Positions 9,988 through 19,356 of a DNA stretch of 64,000 nt are shown here, piece by piece. Source of the stretch: Grimontia hollisae CIP 101886 (lineage in GTDB: Bacteria; Pseudomonadota; Gammaproteobacteria; Enterobacterales; Vibrionaceae); contig NZ_ADAQ01000013.1 in assembly GCF_000176515.1 (NCBI RefSeq), positions 645,361 to 709,360 of the forward strand, given 5' to 3'. Position 1 is the stretch's first letter; the number at the start of each line of letters is the position of its first letter. The notes below the pieces were generated by a model that worked only from the letters and a program-made list of their open reading frames with translations, was not told the origin of the DNA and made no database searches. A program made the position numbers and the translations under genes.

Positions 9988-10974
9988 ATGCTGGGGTTTC
10001 TTAAGAAATACACCTCGCCATTCAAGCTCCACCATGCGGGGATTATGGGAATGAACCGCCGCAATATCAGCTATATAGGCCGGTATAACAGACGGAGCTT
10101 GTTCCCGCTGGTGGATAATAAGCTCAAAACCAAACGGATTGCCCAGAAAGCAGGCGCAACCGTGCCCGAACTTATTGGCGTGATCAGTGAACAACACGAT
10201 GTCCCTACCATTCATAACATGGTAAAAGACTGGCCGGGTTTTGTGATCAAACCTGCACAAGGCTCTGGGGGAAAAGGGATTTTGGTTGTGACGTCAAACA
10301 AGGATGGCGTTTACAAAAAACCGTCAGGCTCTGAGGTCAGCAAAGAAGAAGTCGAGCGTCACATCACCAATACGCTGGCAGGATTATTTTCCCTAGGAGG
10401 CAAGAACGATGTCGCTGTGGTGGAAAACCTTATCCAGTTTGACGATGTCTTTGACGGATTCAGCTACGAAGGTGTCCCCGATATCCGTGTGATCGTGTTC
10501 AAGGGTTATCCGGTAATGGCGATGATGCGCCTTTCAACCTCAGCATCAGACGGCAAAGCCAACCTACATCAGGGGGCAGTAGGCGTCGGTATTGATATTG
10601 CCACAGGCAAAGCCCTGCGCGCTGTGCAGTTCAATCGTCCTATCGAGCGACACCCCGATACCGGCCGCTTATTGAGCGAGCTACAGGTACCACAATGGGA
10701 ACAGTTGCTCACTCTGGCGGCCAGTGCCTGGGAAATGACAGGACTGGGTTATTTGGGCACAGATATGGTGCTCGACAAAGAAAAGGGCCCAATGGTATTA
10801 GAACTGAATGCCCGCCCAGGATTGGCAATCCAAATTGCCAATGGCTGTGGTTTGCTACCAAGGCTTCGACACATTGAAGCCATGGGAGAAACAACGCATA
10901 TGACCACGCCGGAAGAACGTGTCGCCTATGCAGCCAAGAACTTCTGCGGTACGCATACTCCAAAACACCGATGA
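9988..10974 (+). CDS. ATP-grasp alpha-L-glutamate ligase-like protein (RimK-related)
   Basis: A cytoplasmic ATP-grasp protein of 328 residues, of the 'alpha-L-glutamate ligase-like' sugar-transglutaminase group. It contains the ATP-binding strand and glycine loop FVIKPAQGSGGKGILVVTS (about 83-101), PDIRVIVFKGYPVMAMMRLS (about 166-185) and the metal-binding LELNARPGLAIQIANG (about 271-286). Members ligate an amino acid or peptide through an acyl-phosphate, but the substrate here cannot be read from sequence. The start sits 4 bases after the membrane protein's stop, with AAGGA inside the end of that gene. Its stop codon overlaps the terminator stem that ends the operon. Confidence 0.82.
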   Translation: MLGFLKKYTSPFKLHHAGIMGMNRRNISYIGRYNRRSLFPLVDNKLKTKRIAQKAGATVPELIGVISEQHDVPTIHNMVKDWPGFVIKPAQGSGGKGILVVTSNKDGVYKKPSGSEVSKEEVERHITNTLAGLFSLGGKNDVAVVENLIQFDDVFDGFSYEGVPDIRVIVFKGYPVMAMMRLSTSASDGKANLHQGAVGVGIDIATGKALRAVQFNRPIERHPDTGRLLSELQVPQWEQLLTLAASAWEMTGLGYLGTDMVLDKEKGPMVLELNARPGLAIQIANGCGLLPRLRHIEAMGETTHMTTPEERVAYAAKNFCGTHTPKHR

Positions 10975-10997
10975 TCGGGCTCCGGCCCGATTTTTTT
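10974..10997 (+). terminator. rho-independent terminator of the retropepsin/ATP-grasp operon
   Basis: ATCGGGC (10974-10980), loop TCCG, GCCCGAT (10985-10991), then a run of seven T. The stem begins on the last base of the ligase stop codon. Confidence 0.88.
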
Positions 10998-11099
10998 GTC
11001 ATTATATTTGCCAAATCTTGTCAACATTGTTGCTTTAATACGATATTTCACGCCTTCATCACCATATAAAAAACCGTAAAGTGCTGATTGATTGAGATA

Positions 11100-11115
11100 T
11101 GTGACTGCCTTCTCA
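11100..11115 (+). promoter_or_regulatory. possible CRP site upstream of PTS EIIC
   Basis: TGTGA-CTGCCT-TCTCA, one mismatch to the symmetric CRP core, about 130 bases before the EIIC start in an otherwise gene-free 244-base region. It fits catabolite control of a sugar locus. Match found by eye. Confidence 0.4.
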
Positions 11116-11241
11116 ATGAGGTCAATATGCAACATTTCTCCAGTAAAGGAATGATTTGTCCAATATCCCAAGCAGTTCTGCCGACGCATAATCAGACCAT
11201 CACGAGACATAACCCAATAACTCGAGTACAAGGTCTAACTT

Positions 11242-12294
11242 ATGAAAACAAACTTCGCTGAACTCAAACGGCACCTCCTAACCGGTACCAGTCATATGCT
11301 GCCATTTGTTGTAGCAGGTGGTGTACTGCTTGCTCTGTCAGTCATGCTAAATGGCAAAGGCGCAGTACCAGAAGGCGTATTTCTGGAAGGTCTGTGGGAC
11401 ATGGGTATTGCAGGTTTCACCCTGTTTGTACCAGTTCTAGGGGGCTACATTGCTTATTCTATCGCTGATCGCCCTGCCCTGGCACCGGGTATGATTGGGG
11501 CATATTTGGCAAACCAAGTGCAAGCCGGTTTCCTCGGCGCCATCGTCGTGGGTTTCATCGCTGGTTACGTGGTTCTGCAACTGAAGCGCATCCCTCTTTC
11601 TAACAAACTTAAAGCGCTGTCCACTTACTTCATCATTCCTATCGGCGGTACTTTTATCGTTTCTGCACTGGTGGTGTGGGTTATCGGTCAGCCCATTGCT
11701 GCATTCATGACATTCATGAATGAAGGCTTACAATCCATGGCTGGTACATCTAAAGCGGTGCTAGGCGCGATCTTGGGTGGTATGACCGCATTCGATATGG
11801 GGGGCCCAATCAACAAAGTGGCGACCCTGTTTGCACAGACTCAGGTTGGCACGCAACCTTGGCTGATGGGCGGTGTTGGTGTAGCCATCTGTGTTCCGCC
11901 ACTGGGCATGGCACTGGCTACCTTCCTGTCTCCGAAAAAATACACCCCTGAAGAGCGTGAAGCAGGCAAGGCAGCAACGATCATGGGCTGTATCGGTATT
12001 ACTGAAGGTGCGATCCCCTTTGCTGCAAACGATCCTGCACGTGTTATCCCAGCCATCGTTGCAGGCGGTATCGTAGGTAATGTCGTGGCATTTCTGGGCG
12101 GCGTAATCAACCATGCGCCATGGGGGGGGCTAATTGTCCTGCCAGTGGTTGAAGGTCGCATCATGTACGTCGCCGCCGTCATCGCTGGTGCTGTAACCAC
12201 AGCCCTGATCGTGAACGCACTGAAAAAAACCATCACTGTCCACGAAGAAGATAAACAAGCAAAAACCGAAGAACTGGAATTGTCCTTCGACTAA
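11242..12294 (+). CDS. PTS fructose-family transporter EIIC
   Basis: Membrane permease of a fructose-family phosphotransferase system, 350 residues, stand-alone EIIC like E. coli FryC/FrwC. It opens LKRHLLTGTSHMLPFVVAGGVLLALSV (about 8-34) and has multiple hydrophobic helices. The conserved GAILGGMTAFDMGGPINKVA loop (about 173-192) and GCIGITEGAIPFAANDP (about 251-267) mark the sugar-binding region. AAGG lies about 8 bases before the ATG. EIIB follows 31 bases later, then the AraC regulator. Fructose is the namesake, but neighbouring mannosidases suggest mannose or a mannoside as substrate (inference). Confidence 0.9.
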   Translation: MKTNFAELKRHLLTGTSHMLPFVVAGGVLLALSVMLNGKGAVPEGVFLEGLWDMGIAGFTLFVPVLGGYIAYSIADRPALAPGMIGAYLANQVQAGFLGAIVVGFIAGYVVLQLKRIPLSNKLKALSTYFIIPIGGTFIVSALVVWVIGQPIAAFMTFMNEGLQSMAGTSKAVLGAILGGMTAFDMGGPINKVATLFAQTQVGTQPWLMGGVGVAICVPPLGMALATFLSPKKYTPEEREAGKAATIMGCIGITEGAIPFAANDPARVIPAIVAGGIVGNVVAFLGGVINHAPWGGLIVLPVVEGRIMYVAAVIAGAVTTALIVNALKKTITVHEEDKQAKTEELELSFD

Positions 12295-12325
12295 ACAACT
12301 CAAATAAAAACACGGGTAAATAAGC

Positions 12326-12640
12326 ATGAAATTGATTGGTGTAACGTCTTGTCCATCTGGTGTAGCACACACTTACATGGCCGCTGAAGCACTGGAGACC
12401 GCAGCAAAAGCACGAGGCTGGGAAGCGAAGATTGAGACCCAAGGTGCCATTGGTATCGAAAATGAACTCACTCCAGCCGATGTAGAATCAGCAGATGTTG
12501 TGGTCCTGACCAAGGACATCGCCATTAAGAATGAAGAGCGTTTTGCAGGTAAGAAAATTGTGCGTGTCACCGTCACCCAAGCGGCGAAACAGGCACCTGA
12601 AATCGTCGCGAAACTAGAAAGCATGCTAGCTCAAGCATAA
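12326..12640 (+). CDS. PTS fructose-family EIIB
   Basis: Small cytoplasmic phosphocarrier of 104 residues that accepts phosphate from EIIA and gives it to the sugar bound by EIIC. The active-site loop is GVTSCPSGVAHTYMAAEAL with phospho-Cys9, followed by IETQGAIGIEN, the usual fructose EIIB signatures. Forms a two-gene unit with EIIC, closed by a strong terminator. A second, distinct EIIB is encoded at 29502-29798 with the HPr-EI-EIIA fusion, so the locus has two EIIB proteins and one EIIC. Confidence 0.92.
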   Translation: MKLIGVTSCPSGVAHTYMAAEALETAAKARGWEAKIETQGAIGIENELTPADVESADVVVLTKDIAIKNEERFAGKKIVRVTVTQAAKQAPEIVAKLESMLAQA

Positions 12641-12650
12641 CTCTCAATAC

Positions 12651-12685
12651 CGCGATATGGATACCGTTTCCATATCGCGTTTTTT
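12651..12685 (+). terminator. rho-independent terminator after EIIB
   Basis: CGCGATATGG (12651-12660) pairs perfectly with CCATATCGCG (12670-12679), 9-base loop, followed by six T. It separates the EIIC-EIIB transcript from the AraC gene. Confidence 0.88.
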
Positions 12686-12765
12686 CAGTTTCCTTTAACA
12701 TATAAACCCTCTTATCATCCTGTCTTTCACTGTATATCGATATTTTCTGTTGAAAGGCTCTCTTC

Positions 12766-13593
12766 ATGCACCACAACATTGCCGAGTACTTGATTAACTT
12801 CAACGGCAAACTGTCTAAAGTTTGTTTAAGCAAAAACACCCCTCCCCAAGGGGCGTATCAAGTAAACTTCAACCGCCTTGAACTGATACTGGATGGCGAA
12901 TACGACCTGATTGTGGATGCCCGTACCGGTGAGAAAAAGCTCCTGCTCCAACAGGGTGAAATGGTTTATATTCCTTCCAACGCCTGGAGCAAACCGACCT
13001 GGGAAAGCACCTGCAAAATACTGTCTATTCTGTTCAGTAAGCACCAGATTGGGTTTAGTTTTGTGCATCATGAAGTGGGAAATGGCTTCGTAGATGTACA
13101 AAAATATGCCATGCCACTGCCGACCTCAATGGCCGTAGAACATGTGCTGGATGCTCTCAATAGCATGTCAGACGAAAGCCGCTCTATGGTGATGGCAGGG
13201 CATCTTGCCAATGCTCTGGTCACATACTGCAATGAATTGCTGCAAGGCCCCCAGCAGGAAAAAGTCAGCCGCCGTGAAAAACTCTATCGCAGCATGTGTA
13301 TTTATGTGCAGGAAAACTTTCATAAAAACATCACCCGCACGTCCGTCGCCAGCCGTTTTGGTGTTTCCTCCGCCCACGTTTCCCGCTTGTTCAATCAGGA
13401 AGGATCTGTGAGATACGCTGATTACGTCACTTATGTACGCCTCGACCGCGCCAAGTTTATGCTCAAGAAATACAACTTCAAAGTCGACGAAATCGCTCAC
13501 CGCTGCGGCTTTAAAGACACCAACTATTTCTGCAGGGTGTTTAAGCAAAAGACAGGAAAAACGCCGAGTGAGTATCGATTATTATCGACATAA
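12766..13593 (+). CDS. AraC-family transcriptional regulator
   Basis: A 275-residue regulator. The N-terminal cupin-like sensing domain (about 25-150) contains LLLQQGEMVYIPSNAWSKPTW. The C-terminal double helix-turn-helix (about 175-272) ends with VDEIAHRCGFKDTNYFCRVFKQKTGKTPSEYR, the canonical AraC signature. It lies between the PTS EIIC/EIIB genes and the five mannosidases and is the only regulator inside the locus. It is therefore the best candidate for substrate-dependent control of both arms (inference). The inducer is unknown. The ATG is supported by GAAAGG about 10 bases upstream. Confidence 0.9.
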   Translation: MHHNIAEYLINFNGKLSKVCLSKNTPPQGAYQVNFNRLELILDGEYDLIVDARTGEKKLLLQQGEMVYIPSNAWSKPTWESTCKILSILFSKHQIGFSFVHHEVGNGFVDVQKYAMPLPTSMAVEHVLDALNSMSDESRSMVMAGHLANALVTYCNELLQGPQQEKVSRREKLYRSMCIYVQENFHKNITRTSVASRFGVSSAHVSRLFNQEGSVRYADYVTYVRLDRAKFMLKKYNFKVDEIAHRCGFKDTNYFCRVFKQKTGKTPSEYRLLST

Positions 13594-13676
13594 ATCCATG
13601 CTGGCAATCATGGACACGGTACCGTCATTCTACCGTTAAAATAAACGCCACATCTGCTTACGCCATAAGAAACAAG

Positions 13677-13704
13677 AAAAGGGTCATCACGCATGACCCT
13701 TTTT
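13677..13704. terminator. bidirectional terminator between araC-type gene and GH92 operon
   Basis: AAAAGGGTCAT (13677-13687) pairs perfectly with ATGACCCTTTT (13693-13703), giving U-tracts in both directions; it sits between convergent genes. Confidence 0.88.
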
Positions 13705-13731
13705 GCTGTTTCAATTTCAATGCCGCACAAA

Positions 13732-16449
13732 TCAGTCCACGGCTTTCATCGCTTCTGATTTGTCACCTGTCATTACAAAGTGAAGTTCGCCCCCGTCTTT
13801 CAGCTCACTGTGGGCAAACGAGAAGTTGGCATCCAAAGGCTTACCGTTAATGGAAACGGATTTCACGTAGATGTTTTCTTCACTGTTGTTTTCCGCACTG
13901 ATGGTGAACTTTCCACCGTCAACCGGGATAACCGCTTTATCGAACACCGGTCTGCCGATGGTATAGGTCGCTTCACCCGGCGTGACCTGATAAAAGCCCA
14001 GTGCAGACATCACATACCAGGCGGACATCTGTCCCACATCTTCGTTACCAATCAAGCCATCCAATGTCGGATGGTAAAACGCGTTCATTGCCTGATCTAC
14101 CACTTCCTGTGTTTTCCATGGCTCTGCTGTCCAGTTGTAAAGGTAAGGCACGTGATGATCCGGCTCGTTCCCCATTACAAACTGCCCGATATACCCGGAC
14201 ATATCATGCGACTGGCTGGTGTCAGCATTGGCATCAGCATTAAACAGGGCATTGAGGTTGGTCAGGAACGCCGCTTTACCCGCTGAGGTCACGCTTTCAG
14301 GCAAAGAAAAATCGGTTCGCTTGATATACTCACCGCCCATGACGTTTGCCAGCCCGTTCAGGTTGTGTGGCGCAAACCACGTCCACTGCCAGGTGTTACC
14401 TTCGGTAAAGTCTTCACCACGGTGCTCGGCGCGGTAAGGCCAGAACAAATCGTTTTCAGTCAGCGCCTTATGGTCTTTGCAGCTGTTGTAATCCATTCCG
14501 TCTGGAATTGAGAGAGCCATGTTCGCATCGAGACACTCTGCCTTGATGTTGTTCGCCCAGATTTTGTCACCCACATTCAAATAGGCCGGTCGCATAAAGC
14601 CGGTAACACCCAGTGGGTGGCCGTTAGGATCACGCAGATTGGCGTAATAGTCAGGGTTGTAATCAAAGTAGTTTTTGAACGACTCAGAACGCGACATATA
14701 GCGGTTAAACAGCGCATCGTTACCTGCCAGTTTTGCGATTTGGGCAATGCACCAGTCGTAGTAAGCATTCTCAAGACCATAGGAGACCGACTCGTTAACC
14801 AGCTCGTCGTATTTGTCGACCCTCAGGCCCTCAACGTAAGCAGGCTTGTCGCCCGAATCCGCTGCCCATTTGGTATTTGCAGGGATAAAGCCGTGTGCTT
14901 CCTGGTAATCGTTGTGCCGGGTCATGACGGTGAATCGTTTGTCGCCATTCCACGCATCGCGGTAAGGTACCCAGCTATCGGTTTTATCCAGATTGAAATT
15001 GACGGTCTCTTCCGCCGCCTGCAATGCCAAATCAAACTCAGCACTGGTGAAGGCTTCAGGGTGTTTCACCATGATATCAGCAAGGACGGAAACCGCCGGA
15101 TGCCCCACCATTTCGCCGGTGTAATCAGAATGAAGTTCCCATTTTGGTAACACGCCACCGGTTTTATATTTATTCAGCAGGTCGCGTGCATACTCAACCG
15201 CGCGGTCTTTATCAATGATGGTTTTCAGCGGGTGTGCTGCACGGAAAGTATCCCACATGGAATACACGGAATAGTTCACCAGCCCATCTTCAGCCTGATG
15301 TACTTTCCCGTCCATACCACGGTATTTGCCATCCACATCCTGATAAACGAATGGCGCAACGAATGTGCGGTAAAGCGAGGTATAGAACATGGTCTTATCG
15401 GCTGATTTGGCACCTTCCAGCTCAAACTCGCCTAACACATCCTGCCATGCATCACGGTTTTGTCTGACAACATTATTGAAATCCCAACCATTCGTGTCTG
15501 CTTGCAGGTTTTTCAGTGCGCCGTCCACCCCCGTGCCTGAAATAGCCACTTTAACCATCAAAGGCTTATCACCCTTACCAAAGTTCAGGTGGGTCATCAC
15601 ATCATTAACACGTTTTGCCAAACGATCAGCTTCGGGCTCTGGTTCACCCGGCATGGGTTTGTGCTCTGCGTAACCACGGTAATCTTCCAGACCGACTTCC
15701 GTGGCATCTGTCGGGGTGAGCTTGCTTTCAGACGCGAGTTTGGCATACAGGTTTTCTTCAACCACGGGTTCAGAAAATTCGGCGGCAAAGAATACGGTTT
15801 GCCACTGACCCCATTCGTTAGACGTTCGCGCACCGACCACCGTCCTGTCATTCACGCGCTTGTAATACACGTTACGGGAGTGGTTGCCGTATTGTTCCAG
15901 CAATTCATGCTGGAGATCGATACGCACTTTTCGATCTTCCCCTTTCTTGAAAGTAAAGCGCAGGAAGGCCACGCGATCAGTCGCTGACAGCTCTGCTTTT
16001 ACCCCGGTTTCCATTAACTCGACGGCATAGTAACCGACTTCTGCCACTTCGGTACTTTTATCCATGGTGACCGGATCCGTGTTAAAGCCGGTGTAAGGCA
16101 AAAACGCGAAATCGTTCAAGTCACCTTTCCCTGCGCCAGAAATATGCGTCATCGAAAAACCGGACAGCAACGCGTGGGCAGGATCATATTCAACCGGAGA
16201 ACCTTTGCCGTTCCAGCCTGTCGGATCGAAATTATCCGGTGATGGCTGGATCATCCCTGCCGGCATCACTGGCGAGGGGTTTACATTGCCCAACCCCTTA
16301 GTGCCGATCAGGGTATCGACATAACCCAGAACCGAAGATCCGGTATTAAAGTCGCCCGGATTTGCCACGGTGTTGTCATCATTACAGGCCACCATCCCGC
16401 CAGACAGCGCGAGAACAACTGCCAGGTGCACGATATTTCGTTTAAACAT
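13732..16449 (-). CDS. GH92 exo-alpha-mannosidase lipoprotein E (last of five)
   Basis: Calcium-dependent inverting exo-alpha-mannosidase family GH92, 905 residues. The signal peptide ends in lipobox MVAC (Cys22), followed by an Asn/Asp-rich linker, so it should be a surface or periplasmic lipoprotein. The N-terminal beta-sandwich domain starts VDTLIGTKGLGNVNPSPVMP and includes HISGAGKGDLNDFAFLPY (about 103-120). The (alpha/alpha)6 domain carries WDTFRAAHPL, EGNTWQWTWFAPHN (about 682-695), GNEPDHHVPYLYNW (about 759-772) and GNEDVGQMSAWYVMSALGFY (about 800-819). The Glu and Asp in the second and fourth motifs are thought to be catalytic in the family. Last gene of the minus-strand operon; a terminator-like hairpin lies just upstream. 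Confidence 0.93.
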   Translation of the reverse strand: MFKRNIVHLAVVLALSGGMVACNDDNTVANPGDFNTGSSVLGYVDTLIGTKGLGNVNPSPVMPAGMIQPSPDNFDPTGWNGKGSPVEYDPAHALLSGFSMTHISGAGKGDLNDFAFLPYTGFNTDPVTMDKSTEVAEVGYYAVELMETGVKAELSATDRVAFLRFTFKKGEDRKVRIDLQHELLEQYGNHSRNVYYKRVNDRTVVGARTSNEWGQWQTVFFAAEFSEPVVEENLYAKLASESKLTPTDATEVGLEDYRGYAEHKPMPGEPEPEADRLAKRVNDVMTHLNFGKGDKPLMVKVAISGTGVDGALKNLQADTNGWDFNNVVRQNRDAWQDVLGEFELEGAKSADKTMFYTSLYRTFVAPFVYQDVDGKYRGMDGKVHQAEDGLVNYSVYSMWDTFRAAHPLKTIIDKDRAVEYARDLLNKYKTGGVLPKWELHSDYTGEMVGHPAVSVLADIMVKHPEAFTSAEFDLALQAAEETVNFNLDKTDSWVPYRDAWNGDKRFTVMTRHNDYQEAHGFIPANTKWAADSGDKPAYVEGLRVDKYDELVNESVSYGLENAYYDWCIAQIAKLAGNDALFNRYMSRSESFKNYFDYNPDYYANLRDPNGHPLGVTGFMRPAYLNVGDKIWANNIKAECLDANMALSIPDGMDYNSCKDHKALTENDLFWPYRAEHRGEDFTEGNTWQWTWFAPHNLNGLANVMGGEYIKRTDFSLPESVTSAGKAAFLTNLNALFNADANADTSQSHDMSGYIGQFVMGNEPDHHVPYLYNWTAEPWKTQEVVDQAMNAFYHPTLDGLIGNEDVGQMSAWYVMSALGFYQVTPGEATYTIGRPVFDKAVIPVDGGKFTISAENNSEENIYVKSVSINGKPLDANFSFAHSELKDGGELHFVMTGDKSEAMKAVD

Positions 16450-16473
16450 TCTGATACCACTTGGATGCTAAAA

Positions 16474-16495
16474 AGGGGGGAGTTTTGCTCCCCCT
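16474..16495 (-). terminator. hairpin with T-tract between GH92 genes D and E (partial terminator?)
   Basis: GGGGGAG (16476-16482) pairs with CTCCCCC (16488-16494), 5-base loop. On the minus strand it is followed by CTTTTTAG, so it resembles an intrinsic terminator or attenuator that could lower expression of the last mannosidase gene. Confidence 0.55.
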
Positions 16496-16508
16496 GAAAG
16501 GTGATTGA

Positions 16509-19328
16509 TTAACGGGAGCCTGCTGGCATCTCGTCTTCATGCAGGAACACACCAATGCCCTGGGACGGAGGCAGATCGCTCTCAAGCGAACCCCAGCGTG
16601 GGTTTGGACGGTCACCCATCACAAATTCCAACTGACCGCCGTACATGATTTCGTCATGGGTCAGATAGGTGCGATTAAAGTCTTTGCCATTGAAGCGTGC
16701 TGACTGAATAAAGATGTTGTCGCGACTGATGTTTTTGGCTTTGATGGTGAAGGTCTGGCCATTGCCCACATCAATGGATGTGGTTTCAAACAGCGGCGTA
16801 CCCATTTCGTAAATGCCGGAAGAAGCGTTGACCGGGAAGAAGCCTAGCGCACGAAACACGAACCATGCTGACAACGTACCGAAGTCATCATTGCCACAGA
16901 TGCCATCGGCAGTATTGTCGTAGCAAACATTGGTTGCTGCTGCGATAGCCGCCTGCCCTTTCCAAGGCTGGCCGACATAGTTGTAAAGATATGGTACGTG
17001 AATGTCCGGCTCGTTACCCTGAACGTGCTGACCAACATTGCCGGTGTTAAATACCGGAAACTGGTTATCACCGGCGTTGCGATCCGGGTAGGTCGACCAG
17101 TACTCATCCAAACGCTCAGTAAACAACTCCCCTCGTTTGGCTTCAGGATCTTGGGTTTGGTCGAAGCGCGTCATCAGGTCAATCAGGCCATGAATGTCGT
17201 GCTGCACACTGAAAGAATATTGCCAGCCATTCGATTCTGAGAATGCCCAGTTAAACATGTCTGGGCGCCAGTCCTTACCCACAGCACGGCCAGTGACGGG
17301 GTCAACCCAGTTGGCATCGATGAACTCCCCATTGTAGTCACGGGCTTTGAACCAGCCCTGGTACTGACTGCCGCCGAAATCGAATTGTGCCTGCCAGTTA
17401 TTGGAGCGGTTGGCGAACTCGTCGTAACGTGGATCATCTTCACCAAACACTTCTTTAATAGATTGTGCGATCGCCCAGTCATTCATCGAATATTCCAGGG
17501 AGTAAGACGCCGTCCACGAATCTTTGAATGGTGAATGTGCGCCGTATGGATCTGGTGGCGTGTCATGCAACTGTGCTGGCACATAACCTTGCTCTTCGTA
17601 CTCTTTAATCCACGCAACCCCCTGACTGGTTGCCGCACGTGCATCGGTCACCATGGCATCAATCAGACGTGCTTTTACATCATTGCGCTCTTCCTCGGTG
17701 AAACCAAGGTCAATCATGCGCTTATCGAGTGAACCTTTTGACAGCACATCGTGGATAACTGACGTGGCGTGCATCCCCATCATCATGCCGGTTTCGTTAC
17801 CTTTAAACGTCCATTCAGGTAAGCGGCCTTTGCGCAGGTTGCCTTTGTCATCAACCCACTCTTCTTCCGCATAAGAGAGCATAGAGAGCACCACATCTGC
17901 CAAACGGTCTGGTTCCAGAATGGAAGAGAGCGGTTGAACGGCGCGATAGGTATCCCATAGCGAGAAGGTGTCGTAACGGGTAAAGTCGGCTTTGCCATCT
18001 TTGTTAGCATCCGCGATACGAATTGACTCTTTCAGGGTGTCAATTTTATCGCCCCATGGCGTATTGCCATCGGGGTAAGCGTTACGCCCTTGATGAACCT
18101 GACGATAGCGGCCATCCAAGTCGGAATGGATAGTCTGGCCGAGGTAGGCATGGTAGAGCGCAGAATAGAAAGTCTGTTTGTACTCTTCATCACCGGTCAC
18201 GCGGATTTTACCAAGCTCAGCTTCCCACTTCTTCGTCGCTGCTTCACGCACTGCATCGAAGTCCATGCCCGCGACTTCTGTCATGTTCAGTGACGCGCCG
18301 GATTGGCCATTTTTACCGATTTCAACGTTGGATAACGCCAGTTTGGCTTCAACAGTCAGGCCTTTTTCAGCGGTATCAAATTCCACATAGGCACGTGCAT
18401 ATTGGTATTTGCCGCGGGTTTCATTTCCGATCTCTGTAATGCCTTCCGGCACGTCCATATAACGTTTCTGGTCTTTGTCGTAATAAGCAAAGCGGACATT
18501 TTTTATTGGCTGATCGAATTCCATTACAAAGAATTCTTTTTGGCTTGGCGCCCAACCATCAGAGAAACGGTGCCCTTCGATTCGGTTATTTTTCTTATCC
18601 CATTTCAGGTAAGAATCTGAAGTGTAATCCCAGTTAATTTTAAAACCGGTATTCACAATAATTTCTGATTTTCTGTCACGGGGGAAAGTATAACGGTGAA
18701 CACCAACACGATCTGACGCGGTTAATTCCGCCTTGATGCCGTAGTCAAGCAGATCGACTTTATAATAACCGGCCGTTGCCTGCTCATCTTTATGCTGGAA
18801 GCGCGATGCTTCAAGGTGCAAGGTCGCAGAACCTTCATTGATCATGTAATTCGAGCGGGAGTTGATTGGCATCACCAGAATGTCATTCAAATCCCCCGCA
18901 CCAGCACCGGAAAGGTGGGTGTGGGAGAAACCCGAGAGACGTGGGTCATGGTAGTAGTAGCCAGAAATATACTCCCAGCCATTTGCACCATTGTTTGGTG
19001 AAAGCTGCACCATGCCATGAGGCGTGGTCGCCCCCGGATAGGTGTTACCCAGATTCCCTGTGCCGATAAAGGGGTTCACATAACGGGTCAGGTCCATATC
19101 AGCAAACTCAACCGGTTTGTGCACACCCATATCTACTGACGGCTTTTCCGGATTAGGTTTATCAGAGCAGTCACCGTCCGTTATTGGCGGACAGACAGGT
19201 TTGCTATTATCTGGAACGGTTGGCAGTGTGTTATCCAATCCTCCTTGGAAAAAAGGATTGTCATCAGATTGACAGCCTGCAATGGCAAATAATATCGCTA
19301 ACGATATTGCAGAACGTTTTATTTTCAT
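16509..19328 (-). CDS. GH92 exo-alpha-mannosidase lipoprotein D (divergent subtype)
   Basis: The longest of the five, 939 residues. The lipobox is IAGC (Cys19), then a Pro/Asp-rich linker of about 55 residues. The GH92 N-domain begins LTRYVNPFIGTGNLGNTYPG and includes HLSGAGAGDLNDILVMP (about 137-153). It departs from its four neighbours at core motifs: ESNGWQYSFSVQHD (about 698) replaces the EGNAWQW form, and GNDDFGTLSAWFVFRALGFF (about 810) replaces GNEDVGQMSAW. HVQGNEPDIHVPYLYN is kept. This suggests a different GH92 subgroup, perhaps another linkage preference (inference). AAGGTG precedes the ATG; gene C ends 28 bases upstream, so it is co-transcribed. Confidence 0.92.
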   Translation of the reverse strand: MKIKRSAISLAILFAIAGCQSDDNPFFQGGLDNTLPTVPDNSKPVCPPITDGDCSDKPNPEKPSVDMGVHKPVEFADMDLTRYVNPFIGTGNLGNTYPGATTPHGMVQLSPNNGANGWEYISGYYYHDPRLSGFSHTHLSGAGAGDLNDILVMPINSRSNYMINEGSATLHLEASRFQHKDEQATAGYYKVDLLDYGIKAELTASDRVGVHRYTFPRDRKSEIIVNTGFKINWDYTSDSYLKWDKKNNRIEGHRFSDGWAPSQKEFFVMEFDQPIKNVRFAYYDKDQKRYMDVPEGITEIGNETRGKYQYARAYVEFDTAEKGLTVEAKLALSNVEIGKNGQSGASLNMTEVAGMDFDAVREAATKKWEAELGKIRVTGDEEYKQTFYSALYHAYLGQTIHSDLDGRYRQVHQGRNAYPDGNTPWGDKIDTLKESIRIADANKDGKADFTRYDTFSLWDTYRAVQPLSSILEPDRLADVVLSMLSYAEEEWVDDKGNLRKGRLPEWTFKGNETGMMMGMHATSVIHDVLSKGSLDKRMIDLGFTEEERNDVKARLIDAMVTDARAATSQGVAWIKEYEEQGYVPAQLHDTPPDPYGAHSPFKDSWTASYSLEYSMNDWAIAQSIKEVFGEDDPRYDEFANRSNNWQAQFDFGGSQYQGWFKARDYNGEFIDANWVDPVTGRAVGKDWRPDMFNWAFSESNGWQYSFSVQHDIHGLIDLMTRFDQTQDPEAKRGELFTERLDEYWSTYPDRNAGDNQFPVFNTGNVGQHVQGNEPDIHVPYLYNYVGQPWKGQAAIAAATNVCYDNTADGICGNDDFGTLSAWFVFRALGFFPVNASSGIYEMGTPLFETTSIDVGNGQTFTIKAKNISRDNIFIQSARFNGKDFNRTYLTHDEIMYGGQLEFVMGDRPNPRWGSLESDLPPSQGIGVFLHEDEMPAGSR

Positions 19329-19356
19329 TGGGCACCTTATATTTCACTGACATTGT

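Noticed and set aside
10926-11231. 101-codon minus-strand frame between the ATP-grasp gene and EIIC
   Set aside because: Runs through a strong terminator into the ligase coding region; no ribosome site and no recognisable protein. The region is better explained as the EIIC control region.
12120-12127. Run of G (8 bases) in EIIC as a phase-variation tract
   Set aside because: Lies in a Gly-Gly coding stretch (WGGLIVLP) conserved in the family and is a single interrupted homopolymer; no evidence of switching.
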